64,000 nt of DNA from Sycobia sp. Sy_11 (lineage: Eukaryota > Arthropoda > Insecta > Hymenoptera > Epichrysomallidae). The translations under genes were made by a program, and so were the position numbers. Shown one piece after another: positions 48,626-60,545 of the stretch. The notes beneath the pieces are model-generated. The model worked only from the letters and a program-made list of their open reading frames with translations. It was not told where the DNA came from and did no database searches. The DNA lies in contig JACCIC010000062.1 of the NCBI GenBank assembly GCA_018907035.1, positions 422,001-486,000 of the forward strand, read 5' to 3'. Within the stretch, counting starts at the first letter, position 1. Every line of letters starts with the position of its first letter.

Positions 48626-49910
48626 AGAACAACATTGAAGATGTTTTTGAAGAATAAGGAGAAAAAAAAATTGTACTGTCAATAAAGGTCAAATTATTTT
48701 CGAAAAGCAAATGTTTAGAAAATTGATCATTTTGAAACAACCATATATTAATAAAAACATTAGAGAAGAAAAATTTAATTAGAATTTATTGAGATGCATT
48801 CTTTTGTGTGGCTTTTAATCCAACATCAGTAGCTTACAGAACATATATTTTACGTTTTTTTACAGTATTTCTAATCTATTATGATTGTTTTACCTACGAT
48901 GTAATATATTTACATTAATCATGAGTTTTCAAAGATTTCTTTTCAGAACTATTGCTAAAGATTTCTTCTTCATTACATAGATAAATTTCAAAGTCTACCA
49001 ACTCACTTAATTCCACATTTAAATGAGTTTAATAATTACTCTTATTAATTCTAAATTACATCAGCTGAAGATACTTTCTCGTTTGTACAAGAGATGTTCA
49101 ATAGACATAAAATATACAAGAAAAGAAATATAGATATTGTTGATCATTATACGTATAATGATAGAAATTTTCATATTGAATTTAATATTGAACGTGTTAT
49201 TTTACGAATTCATTAGAACACTAGTGTTTTAGTTATTTCTAACAATTGGTCACATTTTTAAAAAATTATAAATTGTTGTTGACGTCCTCTTTCGCCATTA
49301 TCATTTTACAATACTGTATAGTATATAGTATAGATTTATTATGATTGGGTAGAGATAAGTATTGTTTACAGTAAGTAATAATAATATCTCTGCCTCCAAA
49401 ATTTCAGTATGCATTTTTAGCGATCACTTTGATAATATTGAAATAGTCGAAATTTCATTTGACCTCTTGAGCAGTCTTATTGTCATGTCAGCTTGGCAGT
49501 AACCTAAAAGTAAATGATTTCATGGCATTAAAGAGACTGCGCCCAAAGCAGCCCTTAATATTACTCAATAATATGCTACAAAATTTTAGGACAATGTTAA
49601 AATTATATATTTTAAAATTAAAATACACGCTGAAGGTCCATTAAATTTAATATTAAGATTTAACTGTTGATATGAATAATTAAAATGTTAGATAATATTC
49701 GAGTATGCCTTACATTTTCGATCCAAGTTAACAGATTAAAGAAAGAAATTTCTACTGAGACATTTAGCGTGCAATGGTTTTCTAATATATGATAGTAATT
49801 AGTCAGAAAAATATCAAACTCTTAACACTTAATAAAATATTAAAACACAATTATCAATTCTACTGCATTCAAACTAATACTTCGTTCATTATGCTTTTTC
49901 TATCCTTCAG
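48626..49910 (+). other. Intron before exon 10
   Basis: AT-rich, no recognisable element, ending in 'ctttttctatccttcag'. Confidence 0.5.
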
Positions 49911-50569
49911 GTCTTGGAGCACTTTTAACATCAAATCTGCCTTCAACATCGGAGAAGCAGAAGCCCTATGCTTGTAAGACGTGTGGCAATTCTTATCAAA
50001 ACAAGAACAGTTTGAAGCGTCATGAAGTTTTCGAGTGTAATAAACCCCCATCCTTCTTTTGTAATTTCTGCCCCAAAGCATTTAAACAGAAAAGTAATTA
50101 TGAGCGCCATGTAAAAAAAACGCACACCGTAAAAGCCAGTAAATACCGGGGATCGATGAAATCGTCACTTCTAGCTCGAGAACTGTACTTATCATCACTC
50201 GACCAACCGCTTGCGGTACCTTACGGAGACATTGTTGCTGACGGAAAACGAAAATTGCCTACTCAAAAGCCATACGAGACCGGGCAGAACGCTGATATGC
50301 TGATATACCAGCTCCCAGAGCTCCTTGCCATGAACGATCCTATTCCAATTTCATTGAAGAAGTTTGATCACAACGTGCCGAAGAAAGAAACCGAAAGAAT
50401 CAATAAGATAATTCTGTCAGCCACCCCATCGACAGATTCGGAACGCGAAGAAAAGCACGAATGCTCGAATGAGAGTGTTGATATTTCTACAATAAAAGAA
50501 CAAACAGAACTTGAAGATAATGATGATGTAACTTCGCGGAAGAATAAAAGAGATGGTGCTATTTTGTAG
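49911..50569 (+). CDS. lola: lola alternative 3' exon 10, two fingers and long tail
   Basis: Acceptor AG at 49909-49910, two-base entry, 218 residues, TAG at 50567-50569. Finger 1 is at 21-42 (CKTC...HEVFEC) and finger 2 at 50-71 (CNFCPKAFKQ...HVKKTH). About 147 further residues follow, far more than in exons 1-9, with blocks shared with exon 11: TGQNADMLIYQLPELLAMN, ISLKKFDHNVPKKE, an acidic STIKEQTELED stretch, then KRDGAI at the end. Codon use is AT-rich, unlike the GC-rich exons. The TAG sits where exon 11 has Tyr, so this copy is 5-7 residues shorter. It is the 5' member of a tandem duplicate. Finger ligands are complete. Confidence 0.88.
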
Positions 50570-51013
50570 GAGCCTCAGACATCGTTTTGAAGATTAATCG
50601 TCACTGAAGATGATTCTGGCAAAGAAGGCTCTAAAAAGTATCTTAAATTCAATACGGTTTCATAGATTATCTTTAATTGTTTTTCCGCAGGTGTTATTTA
50701 AAATATTAGTATATCTAATAACTATAGACATTAAATAAGAAAATGATATTTCCTTTTGAATTTTTCATGCAAATCGATTTTGTCAGAAAAGATGTTTTTT
50801 AAATTCGAAATTTTAAATTAATTAATCAAGTACTCGTATATATAAATTATATTAAATTAATTTGTGATTTATTCAGATATTAATTTTGCGTAATTGTGAT
50901 AGTAGATTAAGGAAAACGAATTTTTGAAAACTTTTCATTAATGGATGACAAATTATTTATATTAGCCATGGGAATTTCTTCTTATTTATCGAAAAACTAA
51001 ATATAATCGTGAT

Positions 51014-51017
<4 letters not shown>

Positions 51018-51067
<50 letters not shown>

Positions 51068-51074
51068 CATATAT

Positions 51075-51121
<47 letters not shown>
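51018..51121. repeat. (TA)n microsatellite, double run
   Basis: Two long TA runs separated by 'ttacatattacata', about 450 nt after the exon 10 stop. Confidence 0.95.
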
Positions 51122-51125
<4 letters not shown>

Positions 51126-52091
51126 TTGACTGTTTCGTAATTAGATTAAATCGTTATTATTTTTAAATTGAATATATCATATTTGATAGAATTAAATTGT
51201 TCACGATTTTTGTAAGATTCTCAAGTTAAGTATTGACTGATATTCTGATATTGACATTTAAAATTTTATAAAAATTTCATTGTATTGTAATTCTTTTCAT
51301 TAGAAATTGTTCCTTTCCTAAATTTTGGCATTACTTTACTTTCGATTTTTGTACGTCGATTTATTGTAATTGAGCTACTTAAAACATCAATTTTTTATTA
51401 TGATAATATCGCAATTTAGCAAATTTTTATTACTAATCGTTTGGATAATCTTTTTGGAATAATAAAATATATATTTTTAAAACATTGAAAATAATTACAA
51501 TACGAAATTTGATATTTTATATATGTATTTTTGTACTATATCCTCTGAATTTTAAACGATTATTTATGGCATTCAGATCAGTACCTATAAGAAAATAAGT
51601 TAAAGAATGGATAAGACAGTCTATTCACCTATTGAAATTTTAAAAGATATAGTTAAATGTTTAATGAAAATGGCCTACACAAACTGTATTTGTATGAGTG
51701 CTTCTATTTTAAAATCAGTAATAATTAATAATGTGTAATAGTAAATATCTTTGAAATAATATTATGCTAAATACCAAAATATTATTGGAAAATTATGCAT
51801 TTATTAAAGGCATAATATAATTTCGAATACACATCCGAATCACGTCTATAGTGGCTATTTCAATTTGTGTGTGTGTGTGTGTGTGCGCGCGCGCGCGCGT
51901 GTGCGTGTACGTGTACGTGTGTGTGTGTGTAGATTTAAGTATAGCTACAAATTTGAAGTCTGTAAATGATATTCTAGAATTTTTCGAAATTTAAACAATG
52001 GATTTTCAAAGTTTAATGTAATTCCTAAATAACTTAGAAGAAATTCCCATGAATGTTTAATATCGGGATATATTTCTATAAATAGGTTTAT

Positions 52092-52138
<47 letters not shown>

Positions 52139-53936
52139 TAAATATTATAGCATACTTGTTATTATGTGTTACATAATACACATTTACTATTAGTCAACCT
52201 CTCAAATTTTAGTCAATATCCTCCTTCTTTGTATTGATTTTATTACTAATATAATAATGCCAGTAAGTTTTCGCTTATTATCTGAACTGTATCTGGCTCA
52301 CATTTACTTAGTGCCTTTAATTTTATTCCATCAATCTAATGAGTGTTTCATCTCAATTAGTAAATCTGCTGAGTAGTTATTGCATTTGTAAAGTTCTTAA
52401 CATAGTTTCTACAATTATATTTCTAGCATAGAATAATTACAATAATTATAAAATGAAAGTTTTACACCTCTATATAATATATTGAGCAACAGGTCACTAT
52501 GTCAACAATTTTATAGATAAAGAATAAAATAACTTAGTAATTTTCAAATTTATTTTCTCATTTATGAATTTATGTATTACAATATTGATATATATATATA
52601 TATATATATGAATGCATTGGTACATTATTTATCAATCAAACTCAAGGTGATCATATGAAGACAATATTCAGCAATGAAGTTGATAAATTTTCTATTTTTA
52701 AATAATTATATTTGATCTATATACAATAATCAGTAAATGTATATTTTTATTTTTAACTTCCAAAATCGTTCAATTAATTAGTTATTGACAGTTTTAAAAT
52801 TTATGGAAATATTTAAAAGTTATTTTACAATGTATAATATTAATGTATATTCTATGAATTGAAATATATGTTGATATATAGCTAAAATACATGAAGAATT
52901 ATTAAATTTGTCTTGCTGCTATGAAGATTTTAAAAAATTCACATTTCCAGGTATTAGTTAAAGTGTTTTTATTTACTATTTGATAGTATTTTACACCATT
53001 CGATCGTTGGTAAGGCGACATGTTTTATATAATTTTTTATTATAACCGTCTTTTAGCAAACAGAATCTTTATTAGTTATGCAGGTTTGGTTCTAAGGAAT
53101 TTATGACTTACAATTTAAGAACTTTATGAAAAACTGTGTAATATTATTAAATATATATTACTAAATATTTAACATTAATATTATTAATTTTTACATAATT
53201 GTAATAATTATGTATGTATTTTATTTTAATAATACATATGCTATTAATTAAATATAATTTTAAATATTAGAGTGAGACTCATTCACATGGAACTAGACCG
53301 ATAAAACTCAATAAGAACAATGCAAAGCCCAATTTAATGTTTTTTATATGGATTAAACATTTTATTATTAAAGAAGCCCAAATTTTTTTTCGACTGCTTT
53401 AGTATAATTCTTTTAAATTCTATTTTTCTTAAAACGGCGGTATTTGTTTTTTTAGGAAATAAACATTGAGGAATAAAATTTTAACGAATTTATATAATCA
53501 AATACAAATGTCACTTGATTATTTTATTACTATATGATATGTTATAATATACAAATTACTCAACATATACAATATATGTATTCAAAATATTGATTTAATT
53601 AAACTAATTCAAATTTTGTTCACAGGTTTACTTTAAATTGCAAACACTTGCTAAATATATTTCGATAAGGAATTTCAAATTATTCAAAGCAGAATTGTAT
53701 ATAGAACTTATCTAAGGCTCTAAAAATCTTGATGTATATTTATTCTAGGCATATATCAATTGTGTTGAGGTTTTATTCAGAAAGTAAGCATATTTAATTA
53801 GTTGAGATCCAGATTTTCCCAACCGACATACTGAGATATTCGACGAGGTTGTCAATTATGAAATGGTATCTTCCAAGTTTTTGTTTCAACCCAATTATTT
53901 TGTTTCTATTTAAATTAGAAATTCGATTTTCTAGCT

Positions 53937-53973
53937 CATATATATGTATGTATGTATACATATATACATATAC

Positions 53974-54026
<53 letters not shown>
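53937..54026. repeat. (TATG)n/(TA)n microsatellite
   Basis: TATG and TACATA units pass into about 25 TA units. Open frames on both strands across it are artefacts. Confidence 0.95.
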
Positions 54027-54029
<3 letters not shown>

Positions 54030-55626
54030 GTGATGATTTGCTCAGTATTAATATCGGCAACAAATAGAGAAACAAGATTTAAAAAATTGCTGTATTTCAT
54101 TCGTCTTAGATGGAATAGAGATTGTAGATAATGTCTTGCATTAGAATAAATCTTTGTCGATGACAACAGAAATTTTTTTATGCAACTTACGGATACTGAA
54201 AAAAACGAAAATTATAGATTAGCATTAACGATCGAAGCTAGACCAATTTGTTACGTTACTGCTAGAAAAATGTTATATTTATCTTATTGTTAAAAAAAGT
54301 GATATTATTGACATTATATAAGATTATAGAAAAATATAATTGCAGTTTTTAATAGATTTTATTTAGTTCACTGAAAATAAAATTGTAATTTAAAATTGTT
54401 TAAAAAAGTTATTTGGAAAAGATTAAAAATGTAAGTAAAAATTTAGTTTCATTTGAAAGAATTTAAATTTAAACAATAATATAATAAAATAACATAATTG
54501 AAATTGTATGCAATAACATGGTATTACTGTGATAAATATGCAAGTACTTCTAGATTCACCATAATTATTACTGCTTAAGTATGCGTATGTCGGAAAGCAG
54601 TATTTCATACGTTATTGTTTAACATATTTAAAAATAATTAGCTGTAACGAGTTCTATTATTTATTATGTAATATCTCATAATCTATTTACTATTTCAAAA
54701 TTTTGCAAGTTACTATATTTATATAAGAAAGCGTATGTAAAAAAATTGATTTCATAGAATTTTTATATGAACCCTTAGCTCTTCTTCAAAAAATATTTAA
54801 ATATATTTAAAATATATTTATACAATATGAAGATGTTACAGCAACGAAGATATCAGAATGACAACATTACTAAAAATCTGGATAGATCTCGAGATTTGCA
54901 AAAATATTTTGTTATCAGAAATTTAAGAAAGAAATATAATTCGTTTTACTGTGCTAAGCAATTTTTTAAATAAAACATTAACGATAAACTACTGTTAAAA
55001 ATGTCCTTAACAAAATACAGATGTACATATCAATTTCATTTACATTAAACGACATAGCTTATATAAAAGAATTTTATAAAAAATGAAGTATAAATTGTAA
55101 ATTTAATATATTTGTAATTGAAATATTCTTCAAAATCTTTGTTACATTTACACATTTTTAACAGACTATCAAAATTTCTATGTTGTTTTCATTCTATACA
55201 TTATCTCAGTACCCAATACATTCATACATTCATATATCCATATGTATCAACATGTGTCTATAAACTTAATTTCCTTACACTATAATATTCTTCTTCTTAA
55301 TATAAACATCTATCTTTACGATTCTTATTTAATCTTTCTTTAATCATGTATTAATTCGTTCTAAGATAATTTTAAATTGTAAATATACATAATACATATT
55401 GATTAATACACTCAGACTTTATTTTAAGAAAATAAATGTTCATATTGGCAATTGGAATATTATATATACTAGTAAAAATTTCTTTTTCTGCATACGGCAT
55501 ACACAATTAGATAAAAGAAAATTTATACTTGGGCATTTAATATTCTATAGCTTTCTAATTTATAATACCATTATGTGACAAAATTTGCCATTTTTATTTT
55601 TAATAAAAAATGGAATAATATATGAG

Positions 55627-55746
55627 ACAAGTAAGCAAAATAGGTGCTTCTCATACAAGTCGATATTGTGGTCTGAGTGAATTGAGGATGTTAAAGGAAA
55701 TTCAGGATGAAAAACTCGTGCGGTGTCACCTATTTTTGTCACAATT
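55627..55746 (+). repeat. Hairpin repeat, copy 1
   Basis: Left arm ACAAGTAAGCAAAATAGGTG pairs imperfectly with right arm GTGTCACCTATTTTTGTCAC around a loop of about 60 nt. Copy 2 lies about 520 nt downstream, and both are followed by a shared 'gata(t)nttttcatacgaa'. Confidence 0.6.
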
Positions 55747-56143
55747 GCGTACGATATGTTTTCATACGAAGAGGGCAAAATATAATATTCTATGACTGTC
55801 GTAAAGGAGAAAAATGTTATTTTATGCTATAAATCAAATACAATATAGATATTACTATATGCTATATACTTACATGTATGTTGCATATACATGTCGTTTG
55901 ATATTTTTTTTATACCTTTAATAGTTAAAGAACGTTGTATTTCGCTAACTGAGTGTAAAAATAGTATAATACATCATTCCGATCTCAAAATCCCAGCATT
56001 AGACCGAGTTTTTGGCTCTTGTAATGTAAAATATCATTCAATACGTTATGCAAATAAATTATTCACCTAGTGAGACTTTTTGCACTGGCATATACTGTTT
56101 CACGTTGTAAATAATTAACTTCCACATTATTTATAATTTACAC

Positions 56144-56252
56144 AACAAGTAAGTAAATTAGGCGATCTCTACACGAACCGATATTCATCGCATTAAGAAA
56201 GCCAAAGTAGCAAGAAAGGCTCGTGTAGTGTCACCTATTTTGCTTAAAACTT
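56144..56252 (+). repeat. Hairpin repeat, copy 2
   Basis: CTACACGAACC pairs with GGCTCGTGTAG (one mismatch), extended by TAGGCG/CACCTA and outer AAGTAA/TTGCTT. It is more stable than copy 1 and ends about 310 nt before the exon 11 acceptor. It could be a small mobile element, a splicing structure or a microRNA-type stem; the sequence alone does not decide. Confidence 0.6.
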
Positions 56253-56559
56253 GCGCGCGATATTTTTTCATACGAACGATGCATCATACAATTCTTCTTA
56301 ACTATCTTAAGTGAGAAAAATTTTAATTTAAGATCTTTGTTTTTTCATTCCCTTTCTTTTAACATACACATATAGCGATAGTATACTGCATAAATTTCAT
56401 TTGTTTTTTCATTTCCTCAGTCGAGGAGGTATGCTATATTTTGCTCATGCAAGATAGACGGAGAAAATTGTGTTCTGCTAACTGAGTATGAAAACCTTCC
56501 TTATTAATCATATATACTTAAATTAATACCTAGTTCATTCTGCTTTCTGTATGCCACAG

Positions 56560-57233
56560 GCCTCGGAAAGTTGCTAACATCGATTCTACCGTCAACTTCG
56601 GAAAAACAGAATGCCTCCGATTCGGATAAGTTCTATATCTGCGATTCTTGTGGAAAATCTTACAAAATTAAGAGCAGCTGGAAACGTCACCTGAACGAGT
56701 GTAACAAACCTCCATCCCACTTCTGTAATTTCTGTCCCAAAGCATTTAAGCAGAAGAGCAACTATCAGCGCCACGTCGACTTGGTTCATGGTGAAGAGCT
56801 GTTAAAATCTTCATCACAAACTCCAGAATTGTCTTTAGTAAACAATCAAATGCTTGCTGTACCTGTTAGAAAAAATATTACAGAGGGAGAGCGGAACATA
56901 CGGATCCAAAAAATATTCCATACAGGACAAAATCCTGATATGCTAATTTACCATGTCCCTGAACTCCTTTCCATGAACGAAACAATCCCACTTTCATTGA
57001 AGAAGTTTGATCACAACGTGCCGAAGAAAGAAAATGAAAGCATCGCGAAGATATTTTTGGAACCCACGCCAACTGATTCAGAACATGAAGAAAAGTACAA
57101 ATCTTCAAAAAAGGGGATTGAAATCACCACAATAAAAGAGCAAACAGAAACGGAAGATCCTAATGTAGCTTCACCGAAGAAGAAAAGAGACGGTGCTATT
57201 GTGTATGAGCCGCATACAACATTTTGCAAATAG
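56560..57233 (+). CDS. lola: lola alternative 3' exon 11, two fingers and long tail
   Basis: Acceptor 'tctgtatgccacag' (AG at 56558-56559), two-base entry, 223 residues, TAG at 57231-57233. Tandem paralogue of exon 10, sharing the start LG.LLTS.LPSTSEKQ. Finger 1 is at 27-47 (CDSC...HLNEC; H-x3-C, one residue shorter than usual) and finger 2 at 55-76 (CNFCPKAFKQ...HVDLVH). The tail again has TGQNPDMLIYHVPELLSMN, LSLKKFDHNVPKKE, an acidic stretch TTIKEQTETED and KKKRDGAI, then YEPHTTFCK. Conserved tail blocks against diverged flanks argue for selection on protein. AT-rich codon use. DNA-binding isoform tail with a probable protein-interaction extension. Confidence 0.88.
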
Positions 57234-58666
57234 ATCATCACTGAAGAGAATATGGAGGAAGAAGAATTTAGAAAAGACCTACAAATCTCCGTAAAAGTTA
57301 TTTAAAATTTTAATATCAGCTGTGACTTTAGAAATTACATAACAAAATTTTATTTCCTCTTGAATTTTTAATAAGAATTTGTTTTATCTTAGAAAATCTA
57401 TTTCAAATTGAAATATTAGTTATTAAAATATACAAAAATTGCACTAAATTTATTTGTGATTGATTAGATTTTTAGTGTTGCGTAATTGTGATATCAGATT
57501 AAGGAAATTGAATGTTTGCAAAGTTCATTAATAGTGATTTATTATTTATATTAATCATGGGAATTTCTTAATTAGCAAAAAGATAGAATATATAGCCTGA
57601 TGAAGAAAGTAAAAAAATCTTGTAATAATGTAAGTTTAATCGAATACAGAATTAAATTAATGTTGTAGGGTATATTAGAGTTAAATGCGTTTGGAATAAC
57701 TTTCGTAACAAGATGGGAGGACAACGATCTTTCATACATTTTTTAAATTTTACTTTGCAAATTTTGATTATGAAATAACACTGAATTAGCGAACCTTTTG
57801 TTACGATAAACAATTATAATTTACTTGATTACTTGATAAATAATAAAAATTCTCATTATAAGTTATGAAATCCAGTTTGAGCGCTGGACATCAAGAGAAT
57901 ACATGCACACAGTTAGAAAATATCTCATGCATTTTATAAATAGTTCAATTCACAATTCGATTAAATATTTATTTATTTTAATTTAAATATATTTTTATAT
58001 AAATAAATTGCTCACGATTTAGATAGAGATAACAAATTCTAAATTATGTATTGACTGATATTATAACGTTGATATTTATACATTTGCCAAAATTTAATGT
58101 TATTGTAATATTTTTTAATAGGAAGTTTATTAATTCTTAAACTGATATGATCTAGGTTTTTTATTTTTGTAAATTGATTTATCATAACTAAGCTACTTAA
58201 AATATTAAAAATATAATTATAATATTATTGTAATTTAGTAAACTATTATTAAAAACCAAAATATTTGGCTAATCTATTTAAAAAATAAAATATATATTGT
58301 TAATGTATATGAGGCAATTAGCTGTAATATGAAATTTGATATTTTATATATATAACCTCTAAATTTTTTAAAGGTTCTTCATGACATTTACATTTTTGCT
58401 CATGCGTTATTATGTTAAGGAACTTAGTTTGTGAGTGCGTAAAAATTAATTCATTTCTAAGCTGTTAAATGTTAATTGAGATGTAATTAAATCTTTAATG
58501 AAAATGCTCTTCAAGAATTGAATTTTTATTAAGGTTAATTTATTTGCATCATTAATTAATGAAATATAATATTACAACAAATCCGGGTAGTATTATGCAA
58601 CATAACGTAAATATTGTTGAAAAATTAATCCTGAATAAATTGTATAAAATAATTTTATATACATCA

Positions 58667-58726
<60 letters not shown>

Positions 58727-60450
58727 ATTAATTCTATGGGGACTAAGACAAAATTTATGTACAATTAATAAAAATAGAAATTAGGTTTAAAAAGTTAAAA
58801 ATTTTAAGAGCATTTTAAAAGCTGGAAAATTAATAGATATCGATAAATATCTAACAATCAGGGTAGATGATATTGTCAAATTTTAACAAATTTATACAAT
58901 TAATTTTTAGAATCTAGAAGGTAATTATTAAATAAGTTCCATGGAATTCCCATGATTATTTGATATTAGAATGTATTTCTATAAATAATTTTATAATAAT
59001 CATGTATTGTACTCAAATCATTGAATACTTGTTTGTTTATATGTTATACTTTAAATTATAATTAATCAACTTCAGGAATTCCGGTCAATATCATTTTTAT
59101 TTTTATTCAGTTTATATTAATGTATAATACTGGTAGATTGTTAAATCAAGTATGTCATGCTCATATTTACTTAGTGCCTTTTATGCTTTTGATGAATCAA
59201 TTTTTAATTAATGCAATTGGATGCTTATTGCATATGCGCAGTTTTTAGCAAAGTTGTTGCAACTATGCTTATAGAATAGAATAATTATGATATTAAAGTC
59301 AATTTTTACAATTCCATCTGATATATTGGGCAACAGGTTCTATGTCAACAATTTTAGATAAATAATAAAAAATTCCTTAATTATTTTCAAATTTATTTAT
59401 TTATTACTTGATCAAACTGCAAGATATAAATAACAACTGAACAGTTCAATAATATAGAAAAATGAGTAAGTACCGTCAATGAAGAAGAAGAACCTACTAC
59501 ACTGAAGATCTTAGTCATTTTACTTCTGGAAAATATAATTTTCTCTTTCGTAAACATTAATTTCTTACGATGTGTTTAAAATTATTATAAAATTTATTTT
59601 TTCGGGTTCGGATTCTTGTTTTCTTTCTGCTTTTAATAGCCTCATTAACGAAAGTACATCCAAATCAACAACGAACAAAGAATCTTTTTTCTTTCATCTT
59701 TGATTTTCAGAAGTTTCAACTATTTTTTATATACTTCTTATCAATGGCAAATTATTTTACTTCGATGACATTACTTTATCACTACATTTTTTAGCGTTTT
59801 CTAGCGCGGTGTTTATGAGCTCATAATTTCATGACATACTATAATTATTATTATAGTCGTGAAAATTGGAGCGAATAAGCATCGATCTAAAATAAAAATA
59901 TTCCAAAAAGATAGTGAGCAAATAATGGAGTATACGTCTATAAAAAATAGCATAAATATATGAGAATAAAATGAATGAAAAAGAATGCTTTCTGTTATGT
60001 TCAATTTGTCTGATTAATATGAGGAACGTGGCTTTCGCGAATGAGATCATTATAAGCAGAGAAACATTTAATGATTGTTTTTTAAAATTTTTTATTGTTT
60101 TAAGGATGATAAGTACTTAAGACCAACTGTTAAATATAAATTCATAATGACAAAAATGATTCTCTATTGTTGTTTTTGTTAAATTTTTCGTACCTTACAA
60201 TTATAAAAATATTAGTTTTATTAATATTTTTATTTTGTTTTTATTTAATATATATTTTTTATGAATATATACATATTTATCGATAAAACTTAATTGCAAG
60301 ACGTAAAGAAAATAGTCACCCACGAAGATGATTGATGACTTTTTGGTTTTAACTTATTATGTTTCATACGTATATGAAATCATCAGAAAAACGTCTATAT
60401 TGTCATTTAAAATTATCAAAATCATTTCATTAACTGCTTTTCAAAAAACT
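57234..60450 (+). other. 3' UTR and intron after exon 11
   Basis: AT-rich. Several blocks match those after exon 10, for example 'catgggaatttctt', 'ttgggcaacaggttctatgtcaacaa' and AT-rich spacers. (TA)n lies at 58668-58721, and a GAAGA cluster at about 59480-59510. No further exon recognised. Confidence 0.5.
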
Positions 60451-60545
60451 AATAAATACTCTTATCGATCTTTTAGACTATTTAATAAAAATTAAAAATT
60501 TTTTTTAATTTTTATTGAAAAGCCTGTAAGACCGATTATATTTAT
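60451..60545. mobile_element. Short remnant of fold-back family
   Basis: AATAAATACTCTTATCGATC on the left and CCTGTAAGACCGAT on the right flank an A/T inverted repeat, with the interior lost. A (TTTATA)n repeat follows (about 60537-60579), as also occurs at 13.1 kb. Confidence 0.5.

Larger units (their letters stand above)
50570..56559 (+). other. 3' UTR of exon 10 and intron before exon 11
   Basis: AT-rich. Long (TA)n at about 51018-51121, (GT)n/(GC)n at 51867-51930, (TA)n at 52098-52136 and 53937-54026. Sequence to about 53.75 kb has recognisable counterparts after exon 11, showing that the duplication included downstream intron. A duplicated hairpin lies at 55.6 and 56.15 kb. Confidence 0.5.

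Noticed and set aside
485..57233. Each finger exon as an independent small zinc-finger gene with its own ATG/TTG/GTG start
   Set aside because: Most frames run open back to an acceptor in one shared phase, several have no usable ATG, and the fingers are the lola pair type. Alternative 3' exons explain all of this better.
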